DNA from: an uncultured Bacteroidota bacterium | GTDB lineage: Bacteria; Bacteroidota; Bacteroidia; Flavobacteriales; Flavobacteriaceae | Assembly (NCBI GenBank): GCA_902520835.1 | Contig: CABYPD010000002.1 | Location: forward strand, 62,001 to 126,000 | Length of the DNA: 64,000 nucleotides | Reading direction: 5' to 3' | Part shown: positions 42,555 through 51,278 of the stretch, piece after piece | Numbering within the stretch: the first letter of the stretch is position 1 | Layout: each line of letters starts with the position of its first letter | The notes under the pieces: model-generated | Told to the model about the DNA's origin: nothing | The model's input: only the letters and a program-made list of their open reading frames with translations | The model's database searches: none | Made by a program: the position numbers and the translations under genes

Positions 42555-43232
42555 ATGGAAAAAATTATACAATTCGATAAGGTTGAAATTAAAATAAATG
42601 ATAAAAAAAATCTTAACAATATTAATCTAAATGTCGATGAAAAAGATTTTATTTACCTGATTGGAAAAACTGGAAGTGGTAAAAGTAGTATTTTGAGAGC
42701 TATTTATGCAGACATGCCTATCAACATCGGAGAGGCTAAAGTACTTGAATATAATTTAACTAAAATCAAAAGAAAAGAAATACCTTTTCTAAGAAGAAAA
42801 ATTGGTGTTATTTTTCAAGATTTTAAATTACTACCTGATAGATCTGTTTCAAAAAATTTAGAATTTGTTTTAAAAGCAACAGAGTGGAAAAACAAACAAA
42901 AAATCAAAGAAAGAATAGATGATGTTTTAGAAAAAGTTAAAATGAATGATTATTCAAATAGATTTCCACATGAACTTTCTGGTGGAGAAAAACAAAGAGT
43001 AAGTATTGCGAGAGCATTATTAAATAACCCTAAATTAGTTTTAGCAGATGAACCTACAGGAAACTTAGATCCTGCTACAAGCATGGAAATTATGAATATA
43101 TTAAACACTATTAATTTAAATGGAACGTCAGTTATAATGGCAACTCATGATTATGAGTTGATTTCTAAAAACCCTAAAAAAACCATTAGATTAGAGGATA
43201 ATAGATTGTATGAATTATCAAAAAAAACATAA
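42555..43232 (+). CDS. ftsE: Cell division ATP-binding protein FtsE
   Basis: ABC ATPase that, with the membrane protein FtsX, links the divisome to peptidoglycan hydrolases. 225 residues with Walker [10 protein letters not shown] (about 37-45), Q-loop [11 protein letters not shown] (a FtsE hallmark), signature [15 protein letters not shown] and Walker [13 protein letters not shown]. No ftsX is adjacent; kdsA follows after nine bases. Related LolD/MacB-type ATPases are the main alternative, but the [10 protein letters not shown] stretch favours FtsE. Confidence 0.88.
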   Translation: MEKIIQFDKVEIKINDKKNLNNINLNVDEKDFIYLIGKTGSGKSSILRAIYADMPINIGEAKVLEYNLTKIKRKEIPFLRRKIGVIFQDFKLLPDRSVSKNLEFVLKATEWKNKQKIKERIDDVLEKVKMNDYSNRFPHELSGGEKQRVSIARALLNNPKLVLADEPTGNLDPATSMEIMNILNTINLNGTSVIMATHDYELISKNPKKTIRLEDNRLYELSKKT

Positions 43233-43241
43233 TATTTGCAA

Positions 43242-44045
43242 ATGATGTTTAATCTTAATGAATTAATTACAAATTCAAAATCTTTCTTCTTAATTGCTGG
43301 TCCATGTGTTATTGAAAGTGAAGAAATGGCTTTTAAAATATGTGATGAGATCAATGATATTGCTAAAGAATTTGAAATAAATTTTGTTTTCAAAGGAAGT
43401 TTTAGAAAGGCAAATAGAAGTAGATTAGATAGTTTTACAGGTATTGGAGACCAAAAAGCTCTAGAAATTTTAAAAAAAGTTGCAAATGAATTTTCAGTTC
43501 CAACTACCACTGATATTCATGAAATTGTACATGCAAAATATGCTGCTGATTATGTTGATATTTTGCAAATACCTGCATTTTTAGCAAGACAAACGGATTT
43601 AATTGTAGCTGCTGCCAAAACTGGAAAGATTGTGAATATAAAAAAAGGACAATTTATGAGTCCAGATTCAATGTTATTCGCTATTCAGAAAGTCAAAGAC
43701 TCCGGAAATAACAACGTAATTATAACGGAAAGAGGTAGCGCTTTTGGTTACCAAGATTTAGTTATTGATTTTAGAGGAATTCCAAAAATGAAAAGTTTTG
43801 CTCCTGTTGTTTTAGACATAACTCATTCACTTCAAAAGCCTAATCAACATAGCGGTATAACAGGTGGCCAACCTGAGTTAATTGAAACAATTGCAAAAGC
43901 TGGTATTGCATCTGGTGTTGATGGTATTTTTATTGAAACTCACCCTGATCCATCAATAGCTAAAAGTGATGGAAAAAACATGTTGAAACTTGATAAATTA
44001 AAATTTCTTCTTGAGAAATTATTGTTATTAAAATCTGCTATGTAA
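43242..44045 (+). CDS. kdsA: 3-deoxy-8-phosphooctulonate synthase (KDO-8-P synthase)
   Basis: Condenses arabinose-5-phosphate with phosphoenolpyruvate for the KDO of lipopolysaccharide. 267 residues from the ATG at 43242 (an ATG at 43245 and a TTG at 43236 are alternatives). Motifs: IAGPCVIES near the N-terminus, FKGSFRKANRS, GIGDQKALEIL, ERGSAFGYQDLV, and DITHSLQKPNQHSGITGGQ. The Cys in AGPCVIES corresponds to the metal ligand of the metal-dependent class. It lies just upstream of the tmRNA gene. Confidence 0.95.
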   Translation: MMFNLNELITNSKSFFLIAGPCVIESEEMAFKICDEINDIAKEFEINFVFKGSFRKANRSRLDSFTGIGDQKALEILKKVANEFSVPTTTDIHEIVHAKYAADYVDILQIPAFLARQTDLIVAAAKTGKIVNIKKGQFMSPDSMLFAIQKVKDSGNNNVIITERGSAFGYQDLVIDFRGIPKMKSFAPVVLDITHSLQKPNQHSGITGGQPELIETIAKAGIASGVDGIFIETHPDPSIAKSDGKNMLKLDKLKFLLEKLLLLKSAM

Positions 44046-44055
44046 TCAGATTTAC

Positions 44056-44063
44056 TATTTTTG
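44056..44063 (+). promoter_or_regulatory. -7 element of tmRNA promoter (TATTTTTG)
   Basis: Exact TAnnTTTG match, preceded by TCTG (44034-44037) at 18 bases, a one-mismatch -33 box. Transcription would start near 44070, about 20 bases before the mature tmRNA 5' end, consistent with RNase P trimming. Confidence 0.5.
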
Positions 44064-44089
44064 CATCCTATTGAGTTCATTGAAATTTT

Positions 44090-44477
44090 GGGGTCGACTG
44101 GATTTGACAGCGATCTAGTAATATTAGCAAGCAAATCGAGCGATTAGTTACAGCTCGTTAATATCAACTAAAACTTTTAAATGGCGAAAATAAATACGCT
44201 CTTGCTGCTTAAGACTGAATTATAGTAAGTCTAGCCACGTTCTACAAGGTAGAAAAGCGAGATGCCTCGAAATCTTTTTTGTTGACAATTATTTCATAGA
44301 GGTACTGTTATGTTAACATAGGATAACTATTTCTTCAATAGTCATCTGAAATTTTGAAGATAAGTAGTATTTATGTAGTTTTCAGCAAGAATACTAACGA
44401 AAATTAAATGAAAACTAAATTTGTAGAAAACTAAAATTTCAGTCGTTTGGACGAGGGTTCGATTCCCTCCGGCTCCA
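44090..44477 (+). ncRNA. ssrA: Transfer-messenger RNA
   Basis: Rescues stalled ribosomes and tags the nascent peptide. About 388 bases. The 5' GGGGTCG pairs with 3' CGGCTCC (44470-44476) in a seven-pair tRNA-like acceptor stem, and the 3' end carries GAGGGTTCGATTCCCTC, the T-arm. The tag frame runs from GGC at 44183 to TAA at 44210-44212 and encodes GENKYALAA, ending in the ClpXP-type LAA. The 3' CCA is not encoded (CTA follows the discriminator A), so CCA must be added. No terminator is visible before the next gene, which starts 16 bases later. Confidence 0.97.
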
Positions 44478-44493
44478 CTAATTAAAACCGTAT

Positions 44494-45354
44494 ATGTTTA
44501 AAACGTGTATTAAATTATTATTTTTTTGTCTATTACTTTCATGTAAAAAAACAGAATTCGATTCAATTACTAAGGATATTTTTACGACAGAAATATTTAT
44601 TACACAGAAAATTAGTGGTTTTAACTTTTCACGATCAGTAATAATACAGACACCTACTGAAATTGATTCTTCCAAAATGTATCCAATTGTGTTTGCTTAT
44701 CATGGAAATGGTGGAAGAAATTCTAACTGGATTAATATTTTAAAAAAATTCACTGATAGCGGTGAATTTATAGGAATTTATCCACAGGGTCATAAAAACT
44801 CATGGAATTTAGGATCTGAATCCTCTACAGCTGATGACGTAGAATTCACTAATCTAATAATAAATGAACTAAAAAATTATTCAAACTTAAATTTTGAAAA
44901 AATATATGCAATTGGAAATTCCAATGGATCAGGAATGGTTAATAAATTAGCTATTGAAACGAATCATTTTAAAGCAATTGCGCCAATTGTTAGTCAATTA
45001 ATGATCAATATGCCACTGAAAAAGGACACACAACCTATTTCTATTCTTCAAGTGAATGGAGTCAAAGACAATATTATTCCAATAAACGGAGGAAATGGTC
45101 CAGGAAACCACATTTTTTTAGATGCTTTAAAAAGTGCTCAAACCTGGTCTACATTTTTTAACTGTTCAAAATCTGACCAAAAATTTGTTGGAGAAAACTT
45201 CGATGAAAGCGGTATTAATAGACTATACAGTTTTTCGAACTGTGATGATCAAAAAGAAATTCTTTATTTAAGAATTGAAAATGGAGCTCATAATGTTTTA
45301 AGATCATATTCAAATTTGGTAAATGAAATTTGGAATTTTTTTAAAAAAAATTAG
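44494..45354 (+). CDS. Exported alpha/beta-hydrolase, LpqC/PHB-depolymerase-like lipoprotein
   Basis: 286 residues with a lipoprotein signal ending LLSC (Cys about residue 17). An alpha/beta-hydrolase fold follows: oxyanion region YHGNGG, nucleophile in AIGNSNGSG (GxSxG), acid in VNGVKDNIIP and His in ENGAHNV. It matches the LpqC/polyhydroxybutyrate-depolymerase-like esterase family, whose real substrates are often aromatic or acetyl esters on plant or algal polymers. The substrate here is unknown. It starts 16 bases after the tmRNA with no terminator between. Confidence 0.78.
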   Translation: MFKTCIKLLFFCLLLSCKKTEFDSITKDIFTTEIFITQKISGFNFSRSVIIQTPTEIDSSKMYPIVFAYHGNGGRNSNWINILKKFTDSGEFIGIYPQGHKNSWNLGSESSTADDVEFTNLIINELKNYSNLNFEKIYAIGNSNGSGMVNKLAIETNHFKAIAPIVSQLMINMPLKKDTQPISILQVNGVKDNIIPINGGNGPGNHIFLDALKSAQTWSTFFNCSKSDQKFVGENFDESGINRLYSFSNCDDQKEILYLRIENGAHNVLRSYSNLVNEIWNFFKKN

Positions 45355-45380
45355 TATACTTGAATTTATCGTAATTGAAT

Positions 45381-46616
45381 ATGGAGCCAACACATTTATT
45401 AATTTTATTTTGTTCATTAATAATCTTGAACTTTGTATTCTCAGCTATTTTGGATTATATAAACGATAAAAATTGGAAAAATGAAATTCCAAATGAACTA
45501 AAAGATTTTTATGAAAAAGAAAAATATTTAGAAGCAAAAAATTATACAAAATCAAAAGGAAAAGTTTCTCTAATATCATCTGTTCTTAGTACAAGTTTAA
45601 CCTTAATAATTTTGACAACTGGGATGTATGGGTATGTAAGTGATTATGTGTATGAGATTTATAGTTCTTCATTCTTACATTCTGCAATATTCTTCTTGTT
45701 TTTTTATTTAATAAATATGATTATTAGTATTCCAATAAGCTATTACTCTACATTTGTTGTTGAAGAAAAATTTGGATTTAATAAAACTAGTTTGAACACA
45801 TTTTTAATGGACATAATTAAAGGAACTTTTATGTCAATCCTAATTGGCGGTTTTTTACTTGGAGCTGCTATATTTTTATATGACTTTTTTAATGAAGGAT
45901 TTTGGATGTGGTTGTGGATAGGTTTATCATTATTTACAATTTTAATGAGTATGTTCTATACTACATTAATAGTTCCAATTTTCAACAAACTCAGTCCACT
46001 AGAAAATGGAAACCTCAAAGATAAAATTCAGAATTATTCAAAGAAAATTGGTTATTCACTAAAAAATATATTTATAATCGATGGCTCAAAAAGATCTTCA
46101 AAAGCAAATGCATATTTTTCAGGCTTAGGACCCAAAAAAACAATTGCTCTTTTTGATACTCTTGTTGAAAAACACACAGAAGAAGAATTAGTTGCTGTTC
46201 TAGCTCACGAAGTTGGACATTACAAAAAAAATCACATTAAGCAAGGAATGTTAATATCGATCATTCAAATTGGATTAATGTGTTATTTGTTTGAGTTGTG
46301 TACTAAATTACCAGAGATTTCTACAGCACTTGGTGCAGAAATTGATGCATTTCATTTGGGTCTAATAGGATTTAGTCTTCTGTTCAGCCCGATTGGATTA
46401 ATTCTTGGAATATTTGGAAACATAATTAGTAGAAAAAATGAGTTTGAAGCAGATGATTTTGCTAAAAAAACTTACAATGGTGAGAGTTTGAAGTTGGCTT
46501 TAAAAAAACTTTCTGTAGATAGCCTAACGAATTTATATCCGCACCCACTTTATGTTTTTATCCACTACTCTCATCCCCCACTTTTAGATCGTCTTAAAGC
46601 TCTTGACTCAAACTAG
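45381..46616 (+). CDS. M48 family zinc metalloprotease (Ste24/CAAX protease-like)
   Basis: Membrane protease of 411 residues with about seven hydrophobic segments. Zinc site HEVGH in VLAHEVGHYKKNH and the third-ligand region KNEFEADDFA are those of Ste24-type CAAX proteases. The bacterial role is probably membrane-protein quality control, since bacteria have no prenylated CAAX substrates; this is inference. Start is the ATG at 45381 (an in-frame TTG at 45375 is less likely). Its stop lies in the loop of a terminator shared with the next gene. Confidence 0.9.
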   Translation: MEPTHLLILFCSLIILNFVFSAILDYINDKNWKNEIPNELKDFYEKEKYLEAKNYTKSKGKVSLISSVLSTSLTLIILTTGMYGYVSDYVYEIYSSSFLHSAIFFLFFYLINMIISIPISYYSTFVVEEKFGFNKTSLNTFLMDIIKGTFMSILIGGFLLGAAIFLYDFFNEGFWMWLWIGLSLFTILMSMFYTTLIVPIFNKLSPLENGNLKDKIQNYSKKIGYSLKNIFIIDGSKRSSKANAYFSGLGPKKTIALFDTLVEKHTEEELVAVLAHEVGHYKKNHIKQGMLISIIQIGLMCYLFELCTKLPEISTALGAEIDAFHLGLIGFSLLFSPIGLILGIFGNIISRKNEFEADDFAKKTYNGESLKLALKKLSVDSLTNLYPHPLYVFIHYSHPPLLDRLKALDSN

Positions 46617-46628
46617 TTTGGGTTTTTT
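46606..46628. terminator. Bidirectional terminator with both stop codons in its loop
   Basis: ACTCAAA (46606-46612) and TTTGGGT (46617-46623) form a seven-pair stem (one wobble) around the loop CTAG, followed by a run of T on the plus strand. The plus-strand protease stop (46614-46616) and the minus-strand oxidoreductase stop (46613-46615) are both the same CTAG. The minus-strand T-run is short, so termination in that direction is weaker. Confidence 0.6.
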
Positions 46629-47965
46629 ATTTCCCAACCTTTCTCATAATTACGAGACCAAAATTTCATTGCTTTTTTATTTTTAATTTTTTTTGAATTA
46701 GTGTCTATGGATAAAGATTGATGGGATCTGTATGAAACATTTGCATAATGAACCAAGCTTTGACTGATCACTGCATCTGAAATTGGAGATGTTAACTTTA
46801 CTCCAAATCTAATGGATTCAAAAAAGTTTTTCATATGGAGGTTTGTCATATTACCAATATTTCCACCAGAAGAGTATCTATTCTTATTTTCAACCGATAA
46901 ACTATCAAATATTAACTCATCTTTTAAATTATATAGCTGATAACCTGCCCTATTAACAATTGCTGAACCTTCAGATCCCCATATTTTAGTTCCTCTTCCT
47001 CCTTCTCTTGATTTTTCAAATGCATTTCTGCTTTGACCATCCCATGTAATTGTTTTTCCATTATCGAACTTAAATTTTGCTTCCATGGTATCATACATAG
47101 TCCAACCATCGTCAACAAAATGGTATTTACCTGCATAAACATCTACATGATTTGGATAATCTACATTTAATGCCCATCGGGCAATATCCAACTCATGAGT
47201 TGCATTATTACCAGCCTCACCAGTACCATAATCCCATCCATACCATCTCCAGTTGTAATCCCAAGTATTAAAAGTATACTCTCTCCTTAATGCAGGTCCC
47301 TGAAATAAATTCCAATCTAAACCCTTTGGAATAGGAGCAACAACTTGATTCGGAACTCTTGGTCTGTTGCTATGATAAAATGCAGTTGCCTTGTAAGTTT
47401 TCCCTACAGCACCTTGTTTTATTTTATTAATAAGCTCAATAGTATGAGGCGATGATCTTTGCTGATTACCCATTTGAACTACTTTTTTAAAATATTTTTG
47501 ATATGAAACAAGTAATTCACTCTCTTTCATATTATGACTACAAGGTTTTTCCAAATAAACATGTTTTCCACTTTCCATAGCTTTACAAGCCCCATATGCA
47601 TGCCAGTGATCAGGCGTAGCCATAATAATTGCATCAACATCTTTATCCTCAAATATCTTATGAATATTTTTTTCTGATTTGGTCTGATTTCCTGTTAAAT
47701 CAAAAAATCTTTTTGAAGCTTTTGCAATCTGGTTATCCATTACATCACATAGATAAGTTACTTCAATATTTTCTTGAGAGATTGCTCCACTAAGAAGACC
47801 AGGAATTCTTCTTCCTAATCCTTGGAAAGCAATTTTAATTCTATCATTTGACCCAATTATTTTTCTGTAAGATTTTGCAGATAAAGAATTAGCAAAGCTA
47901 TATGAGTTTAGCGCAAGAGATGACAACAATGTTTTTTTTATAAAATTTCGTCTGTTCTTTTTCAT
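46613..47965 (-). CDS. Tat-exported Gfo/Idh/MocA family oxidoreductase
   Basis: 450 residues. N-terminal Tat signal with the twin-arginine motif RRNFIKK and a short hydrophobic stretch; then a Rossmann domain (IKIAFQGLGRRIPG), the EKP motif in YLEKPCSHNM, and a C-terminal alpha/beta domain (WNLFQGPALRREY, WRWYGWDYGTGEAGNNATHELD). These periplasmic or exported members oxidise or reduce sugars with a tightly held nicotinamide cofactor. Its start overlaps the stop of the DUF1080 gene (ATGA), so the two proteins are made together; this fits a 3-keto-sugar pathway. Confidence 0.88.
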   Translation of the reverse strand: MKKNRRNFIKKTLLSSLALNSYSFANSLSAKSYRKIIGSNDRIKIAFQGLGRRIPGLLSGAISQENIEVTYLCDVMDNQIAKASKRFFDLTGNQTKSEKNIHKIFEDKDVDAIIMATPDHWHAYGACKAMESGKHVYLEKPCSHNMKESELLVSYQKYFKKVVQMGNQQRSSPHTIELINKIKQGAVGKTYKATAFYHSNRPRVPNQVVAPIPKGLDWNLFQGPALRREYTFNTWDYNWRWYGWDYGTGEAGNNATHELDIARWALNVDYPNHVDVYAGKYHFVDDGWTMYDTMEAKFKFDNGKTITWDGQSRNAFEKSREGGRGTKIWGSEGSAIVNRAGYQLYNLKDELIFDSLSVENKNRYSSGGNIGNMTNLHMKNFFESIRFGVKLTSPISDAVISQSLVHYANVSYRSHQSLSIDTNSKKIKNKKAMKFWSRNYEKGWEIKNPN

Positions 47966-49383
47966 TGTAATTTTCTGATTTTAATATTTTTAAAACTAAC
48001 TTCATTTCCATGATCTTGCAGAAGAATATGTCCACTATTTAATCTTCCGAAATCCTCAAATATAGAATACTTAGAATACTTTATTAAAGATTTAAACATC
48101 TGAGAAAATCTATTATATTCTAATACTTTAATATTATCTAACCAATGTTCTACATGACCATTTTTTGATATTATTCTCGCTCTGTGCCATGAATTTGGTC
48201 TTACAGGTCTTTTTGATCTACTCTCCATCAAATTTTCTGCTTCAATTAAATCATATAGAGATGCGACAGTACGGTTAGTTTTTATATATTTTTTTGTTAA
48301 CTTTTTATCATTTCCATTTGATTCGTACACACTAATTTCTTTATTTGCATCTGGATGATTGAAATCATCAATAATTTGATATTCTAGCCCTATAGCGGAG
48401 CCAGCTACATCATATTTTTTAGGGTCAACAAAGTATTTAATCCCACTATTTGCTCCTTTTGATATTTTAAAATCAATTTCAAATTCAAAATTTGAATATT
48501 TTTCAACAGTAATAATATCACCTCCAAAATTTGATTCAGTACCGTCTGACTCTAGTACCTTTAATATGCCATCATTAATTTCCCAACCAATTTCAGGAAA
48601 AGTATTTTTATTAGGGCTTTTCCATCCATTACCACTTTTACCATCAAATAAAAACTTCCAACCAAAACGAATTTCTTCACTACTTAAAAAATTATCTATA
48701 TTATTGATAATTCTAACATGAGATTGATCACCCCACATATTATTTTCAAGATTAGATTTTAGAATTCTGATATTTTTCCACATAACTTTTTTTCCCACAT
48801 TTTCTTTGCTATTGATACTATGTATTTGCAAAGCAATAAATCCTTCATTAGATGTATCATCAATTAAATATGAACATTGTATACCATTAACCCAGGTTTT
48901 AATTACATTACCAATAGATTCAACTCTAAACTTATTCCATTGATTATTTACAAATGCATTTCTACTTTTTTTACTAAAAGTTAGAGGATATAAAAACAAC
49001 CCTCTTCTTGACTGATCATAAATACCACCTGACCATCGTCTAAATTCATCTGTGTCTAATTCACATTGATATCCATAAACTTTATTTCTACTGTTAGCAT
49101 TTTTATTAATTAAACTTCTAAATTGAACTCCTGAATTAAGACCTTTATCAACAAAAACTTCAAATTCTAAAATAAAATCTGAATAAAAATCTTTTGTACC
49201 TAGATAAGTACTTGGTGAATTTAATACTGACACAGCTGATATAACTCCATCATTTAGTTTGAATTGAGCATCACCCTGCTTTATTTCCCAGTTAGATAAA
49301 TCATCCTTAATCAAACTGGTCCACTGACAATTATTATGATTTACCACAAAAAACATAATTAATGCTAAAAATTTTTTACCCAT
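47962..49383 (-). CDS. Exported protein with two DUF1080 (3-keto-glycoside hydrolase-like) domains
   Basis: 473 residues with a signal peptide (hydrophobic LALIMFFVV). Two copies of a concanavalin-like DUF1080 jelly roll follow (about 22-210 and 235-472): both have the 'IKDDLSNWEIKQGDAQFKLNDG / LFDGKSGNGW'-type start, a GxNSGxxF/Y motif (DKGLNSGVQFRS, SKGANSGIKYFV) and a WNxFRVESIGN / WHRARIISKNG element near the end of each repeat. DUF1080 enzymes act on 3-keto-glycosides and 3-keto-disaccharides; which glycosidic bond is cut here is unknown. It is divergent from the AraC gene. Confidence 0.83.
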   Translation of the reverse strand: MGKKFLALIMFFVVNHNNCQWTSLIKDDLSNWEIKQGDAQFKLNDGVISAVSVLNSPSTYLGTKDFYSDFILEFEVFVDKGLNSGVQFRSLINKNANSRNKVYGYQCELDTDEFRRWSGGIYDQSRRGLFLYPLTFSKKSRNAFVNNQWNKFRVESIGNVIKTWVNGIQCSYLIDDTSNEGFIALQIHSINSKENVGKKVMWKNIRILKSNLENNMWGDQSHVRIINNIDNFLSSEEIRFGWKFLFDGKSGNGWKSPNKNTFPEIGWEINDGILKVLESDGTESNFGGDIITVEKYSNFEFEIDFKISKGANSGIKYFVDPKKYDVAGSAIGLEYQIIDDFNHPDANKEISVYESNGNDKKLTKKYIKTNRTVASLYDLIEAENLMESRSKRPVRPNSWHRARIISKNGHVEHWLDNIKVLEYNRFSQMFKSLIKYSKYSIFEDFGRLNSGHILLQDHGNEVSFKNIKIRKLQ

Positions 49384-49489
49384 AAATATTATTTTCTAAA
49401 TCACAATTATTTAATATAAAAAAAAATCACACAACAATAAGACTTTAACATTATAATTATTACTGGAAAAAGTTAGTAATTTTACATTT

Positions 49490-49512
49490 ACTATTTTATT
49501 TATTAAAATAGT
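49490..49512. repeat. Perfect inverted repeat upstream of AraC gene
   Basis: ACTATTTTA (49490-49498) and TAAAATAGT (49504-49512) are perfect nine-base arms with a five-base spacer, 27 bases before the AraC ATG in the 156-base divergent gap to the DUF1080 gene. It lies just downstream of a -7-like TAATTTTA (49477-49484). Position suits an operator for the AraC protein or another regulator; the AT-only arms mean chance cannot be excluded. I see nothing else in this gap. Confidence 0.45.
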
Positions 49513-49539
49513 TGACTAATTATTTTAACAAATCCAAAA

Positions 49540-50415
49540 ATGAAAAAAATTGAAATTAGTTCTGAAAATAATTACAAGATTGATGATGATCTCATTCTAT
49601 TTAAATTTTCAAATATTGATCAACAAACAAAATCAATTTTTTTTGAAACTAAGACAAATTTTATTCAATTTCATTTTTGTCTTAAAGGTGAATGTAATTT
49701 TATTTACAATAATGGCAGTTATTGTCTCCCATTAAAAAATGAAATTTCTATATTATTATACAACCCAATTGATCCACTTCCAGTAGATGTAAGAATTGAT
49801 CCTGAAACGAGGTTAATTAGTCTATTAATTAGTATTGAAAAATTACATGGCTTATTTTCAAAAGATTCTGAAACAATTCCTTTTTTAAGTGAAAATAATA
49901 TTAATAAAAAATTTTATAAAGACAAACCATTGTCTCCTTCAATGTTGGCTATTTTAAATCAACTTTTAAATGAAAAAATTGGTAGTAACGTTAAATCTTT
50001 ATACTTAAAAGGAAAAATTTTTGAGCTCTTAAGTGTTTACTTTAATGCATCAACAAATCTTGATGTGGATCTGTGTCCGTTTTTATCTGATGATAACAAT
50101 GTAAAAAAGATTAAAAAAGCAAAAGAAATTATAATTGATAGAATGGCGGACCCACCATCATTAGTTAATTTATCAAATGAAGTTGAAATTTCAGTCAAAA
50201 ATTTAAAGGAAGGTTTCAAGCAAGTTTATGGTAATACTGTTTATGGTTATTTAATTGAACACAAGATGAATGTAGCGAGACAAATGTTAACATCAAAAAA
50301 TTACAATGTCAATGAAGTTGCAATTCATTTAGGATATAGTACATCTAGCCATTTTATAAGTTCTTTCAAAAATAAGTTTGGAACAACTCCAAAGAAGTTT
50401 ATTACTTCTAATTAG
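49540..50415 (+). CDS. AraC family transcriptional regulator
   Basis: 291 residues. A cupin-like N-terminal effector-binding region (about 30-150: FHFCLKGECNFIYNNG) and a C-terminal AraC-type double HTH (about 190-291; first helix LVNLSNEVEISVKNLKEGFKQVYG, second NVNEVAIHLGYSTSSHFISSFKNKFGTTPKKF, with the canonical GYSTSSHFISSFKNKFG). The N-terminal half resembles PchR-like members. Divergent from the DUF1080/oxidoreductase pair, which it probably controls. The GTG of the YbhN-like gene follows its stop after six bases. Confidence 0.9.
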   Translation: MKKIEISSENNYKIDDDLILFKFSNIDQQTKSIFFETKTNFIQFHFCLKGECNFIYNNGSYCLPLKNEISILLYNPIDPLPVDVRIDPETRLISLLISIEKLHGLFSKDSETIPFLSENNINKKFYKDKPLSPSMLAILNQLLNEKIGSNVKSLYLKGKIFELLSVYFNASTNLDVDLCPFLSDDNNVKKIKKAKEIIIDRMADPPSLVNLSNEVEISVKNLKEGFKQVYGNTVYGYLIEHKMNVARQMLTSKNYNVNEVAIHLGYSTSSHFISSFKNKFGTTPKKFITSN

Positions 50416-50421
50416 TCTTTA

Positions 50422-51249
50422 GTGAAAAAAACTTACATCACAATTATTCAATTATCTATAAGCATATTATTTGTTAGTCTTACAATATATAAGATTGACA
50501 TAAGATCACTTATTACCATATTTAATAAAATAGATTTATATTTCTTTTTGCTAAGTCCCATTGCGTATTTTATTTCTCAAATAATAGCTTCTGAAAGACT
50601 AAGAAATTTGCTAAATATTTCAGGTTTTAAATTAACATTTTTTGAAAATGGTAAAATCTACTTAATTGGAATGTTTTATAATTTTTTTATTCCAGGCGGC
50701 ATTGGTGGTGATATTTATAAAACTTATTTATTTAAAAAAATATATAATTGGGAAGTATCTCAAACAATTAAAATAATAATTAAAGACAGATTAATCGGTC
50801 TTGGTGTTCTTTTTATACTTTTGGTTTTTCTTGACAATGATTTGATTTTAAAATTAAATTTATTTAATAAAATTATACTATCTCTTATTTTATTTACAAT
50901 GGGTAGCATTATTACAAAAGTTATCTTTGAAAATAATAATGGTTTTGTAAAAAGTTTTTTTCTTTCTATTGCAGTTCAATTATTCCAATTTATTTCTATA
51001 ATTCTTATCCTCTTTTCATTAAAAATTGATTCTAATCTTGTAGAAATTTTATTTGTTTTTATTATTTCTTCAATTCTTTCAGTTTTTTCTTTTGGTGGAA
51101 TAGGAATAAGAGAATATATATTTTATTCAGCTGCATATGTATTAACAATTTCAGAGGAATTTTCAACGAGTATAGGATTATTATTTACAATTTCTGCAGT
51201 AATTTGTTCAATACCTGGATTTTATTTTAGTATAGAAAAACCCAAGTAA
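50422..51249 (+). CDS. YbhN/UPF0104 family integral membrane protein (GTG start)
   Basis: 275 residues with about eight transmembrane segments and the UPF0104/lysylphosphatidylglycerol-synthetase TM-region motifs: FxxPGGIGGDIYK after the third helix and FGGIGIREY near the end. The family includes flippase-like parts of MprF; the substrate is unknown in most members. The start is GTG at 50422, close behind the AraC stop. The stop codon lies in the loop of a terminator. Confidence 0.8.
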   Translation: MKKTYITIIQLSISILFVSLTIYKIDIRSLITIFNKIDLYFFLLSPIAYFISQIIASERLRNLLNISGFKLTFFENGKIYLIGMFYNFFIPGGIGGDIYKTYLFKKIYNWEVSQTIKIIIKDRLIGLGVLFILLVFLDNDLILKLNLFNKIILSLILFTMGSIITKVIFENNNGFVKSFFLSIAVQLFQFISIILILFSLKIDSNLVEILFVFIISSILSVFSFGGIGIREYIFYSAAYVLTISEEFSTSIGLLFTISAVICSIPGFYFSIEKPK

Positions 51250-51260
51250 ATCTTGGGTTT
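51238..51260. terminator. Bidirectional terminator between YbhN-like gene and next gene
   Basis: AAACCCAAG (51238-51246) and CTTGGGTTT (51252-51260) form a perfect nine-pair stem around TAAAT (51247-51251), which contains the plus-strand stop codon. A-runs on the left and T-runs on the right give termination in both directions, for the plus-strand YbhN-like gene and for the convergent minus-strand gene ending at 51279. Confidence 0.75.
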
Positions 51261-51278
51261 TATAAAAATTTTATGAAT

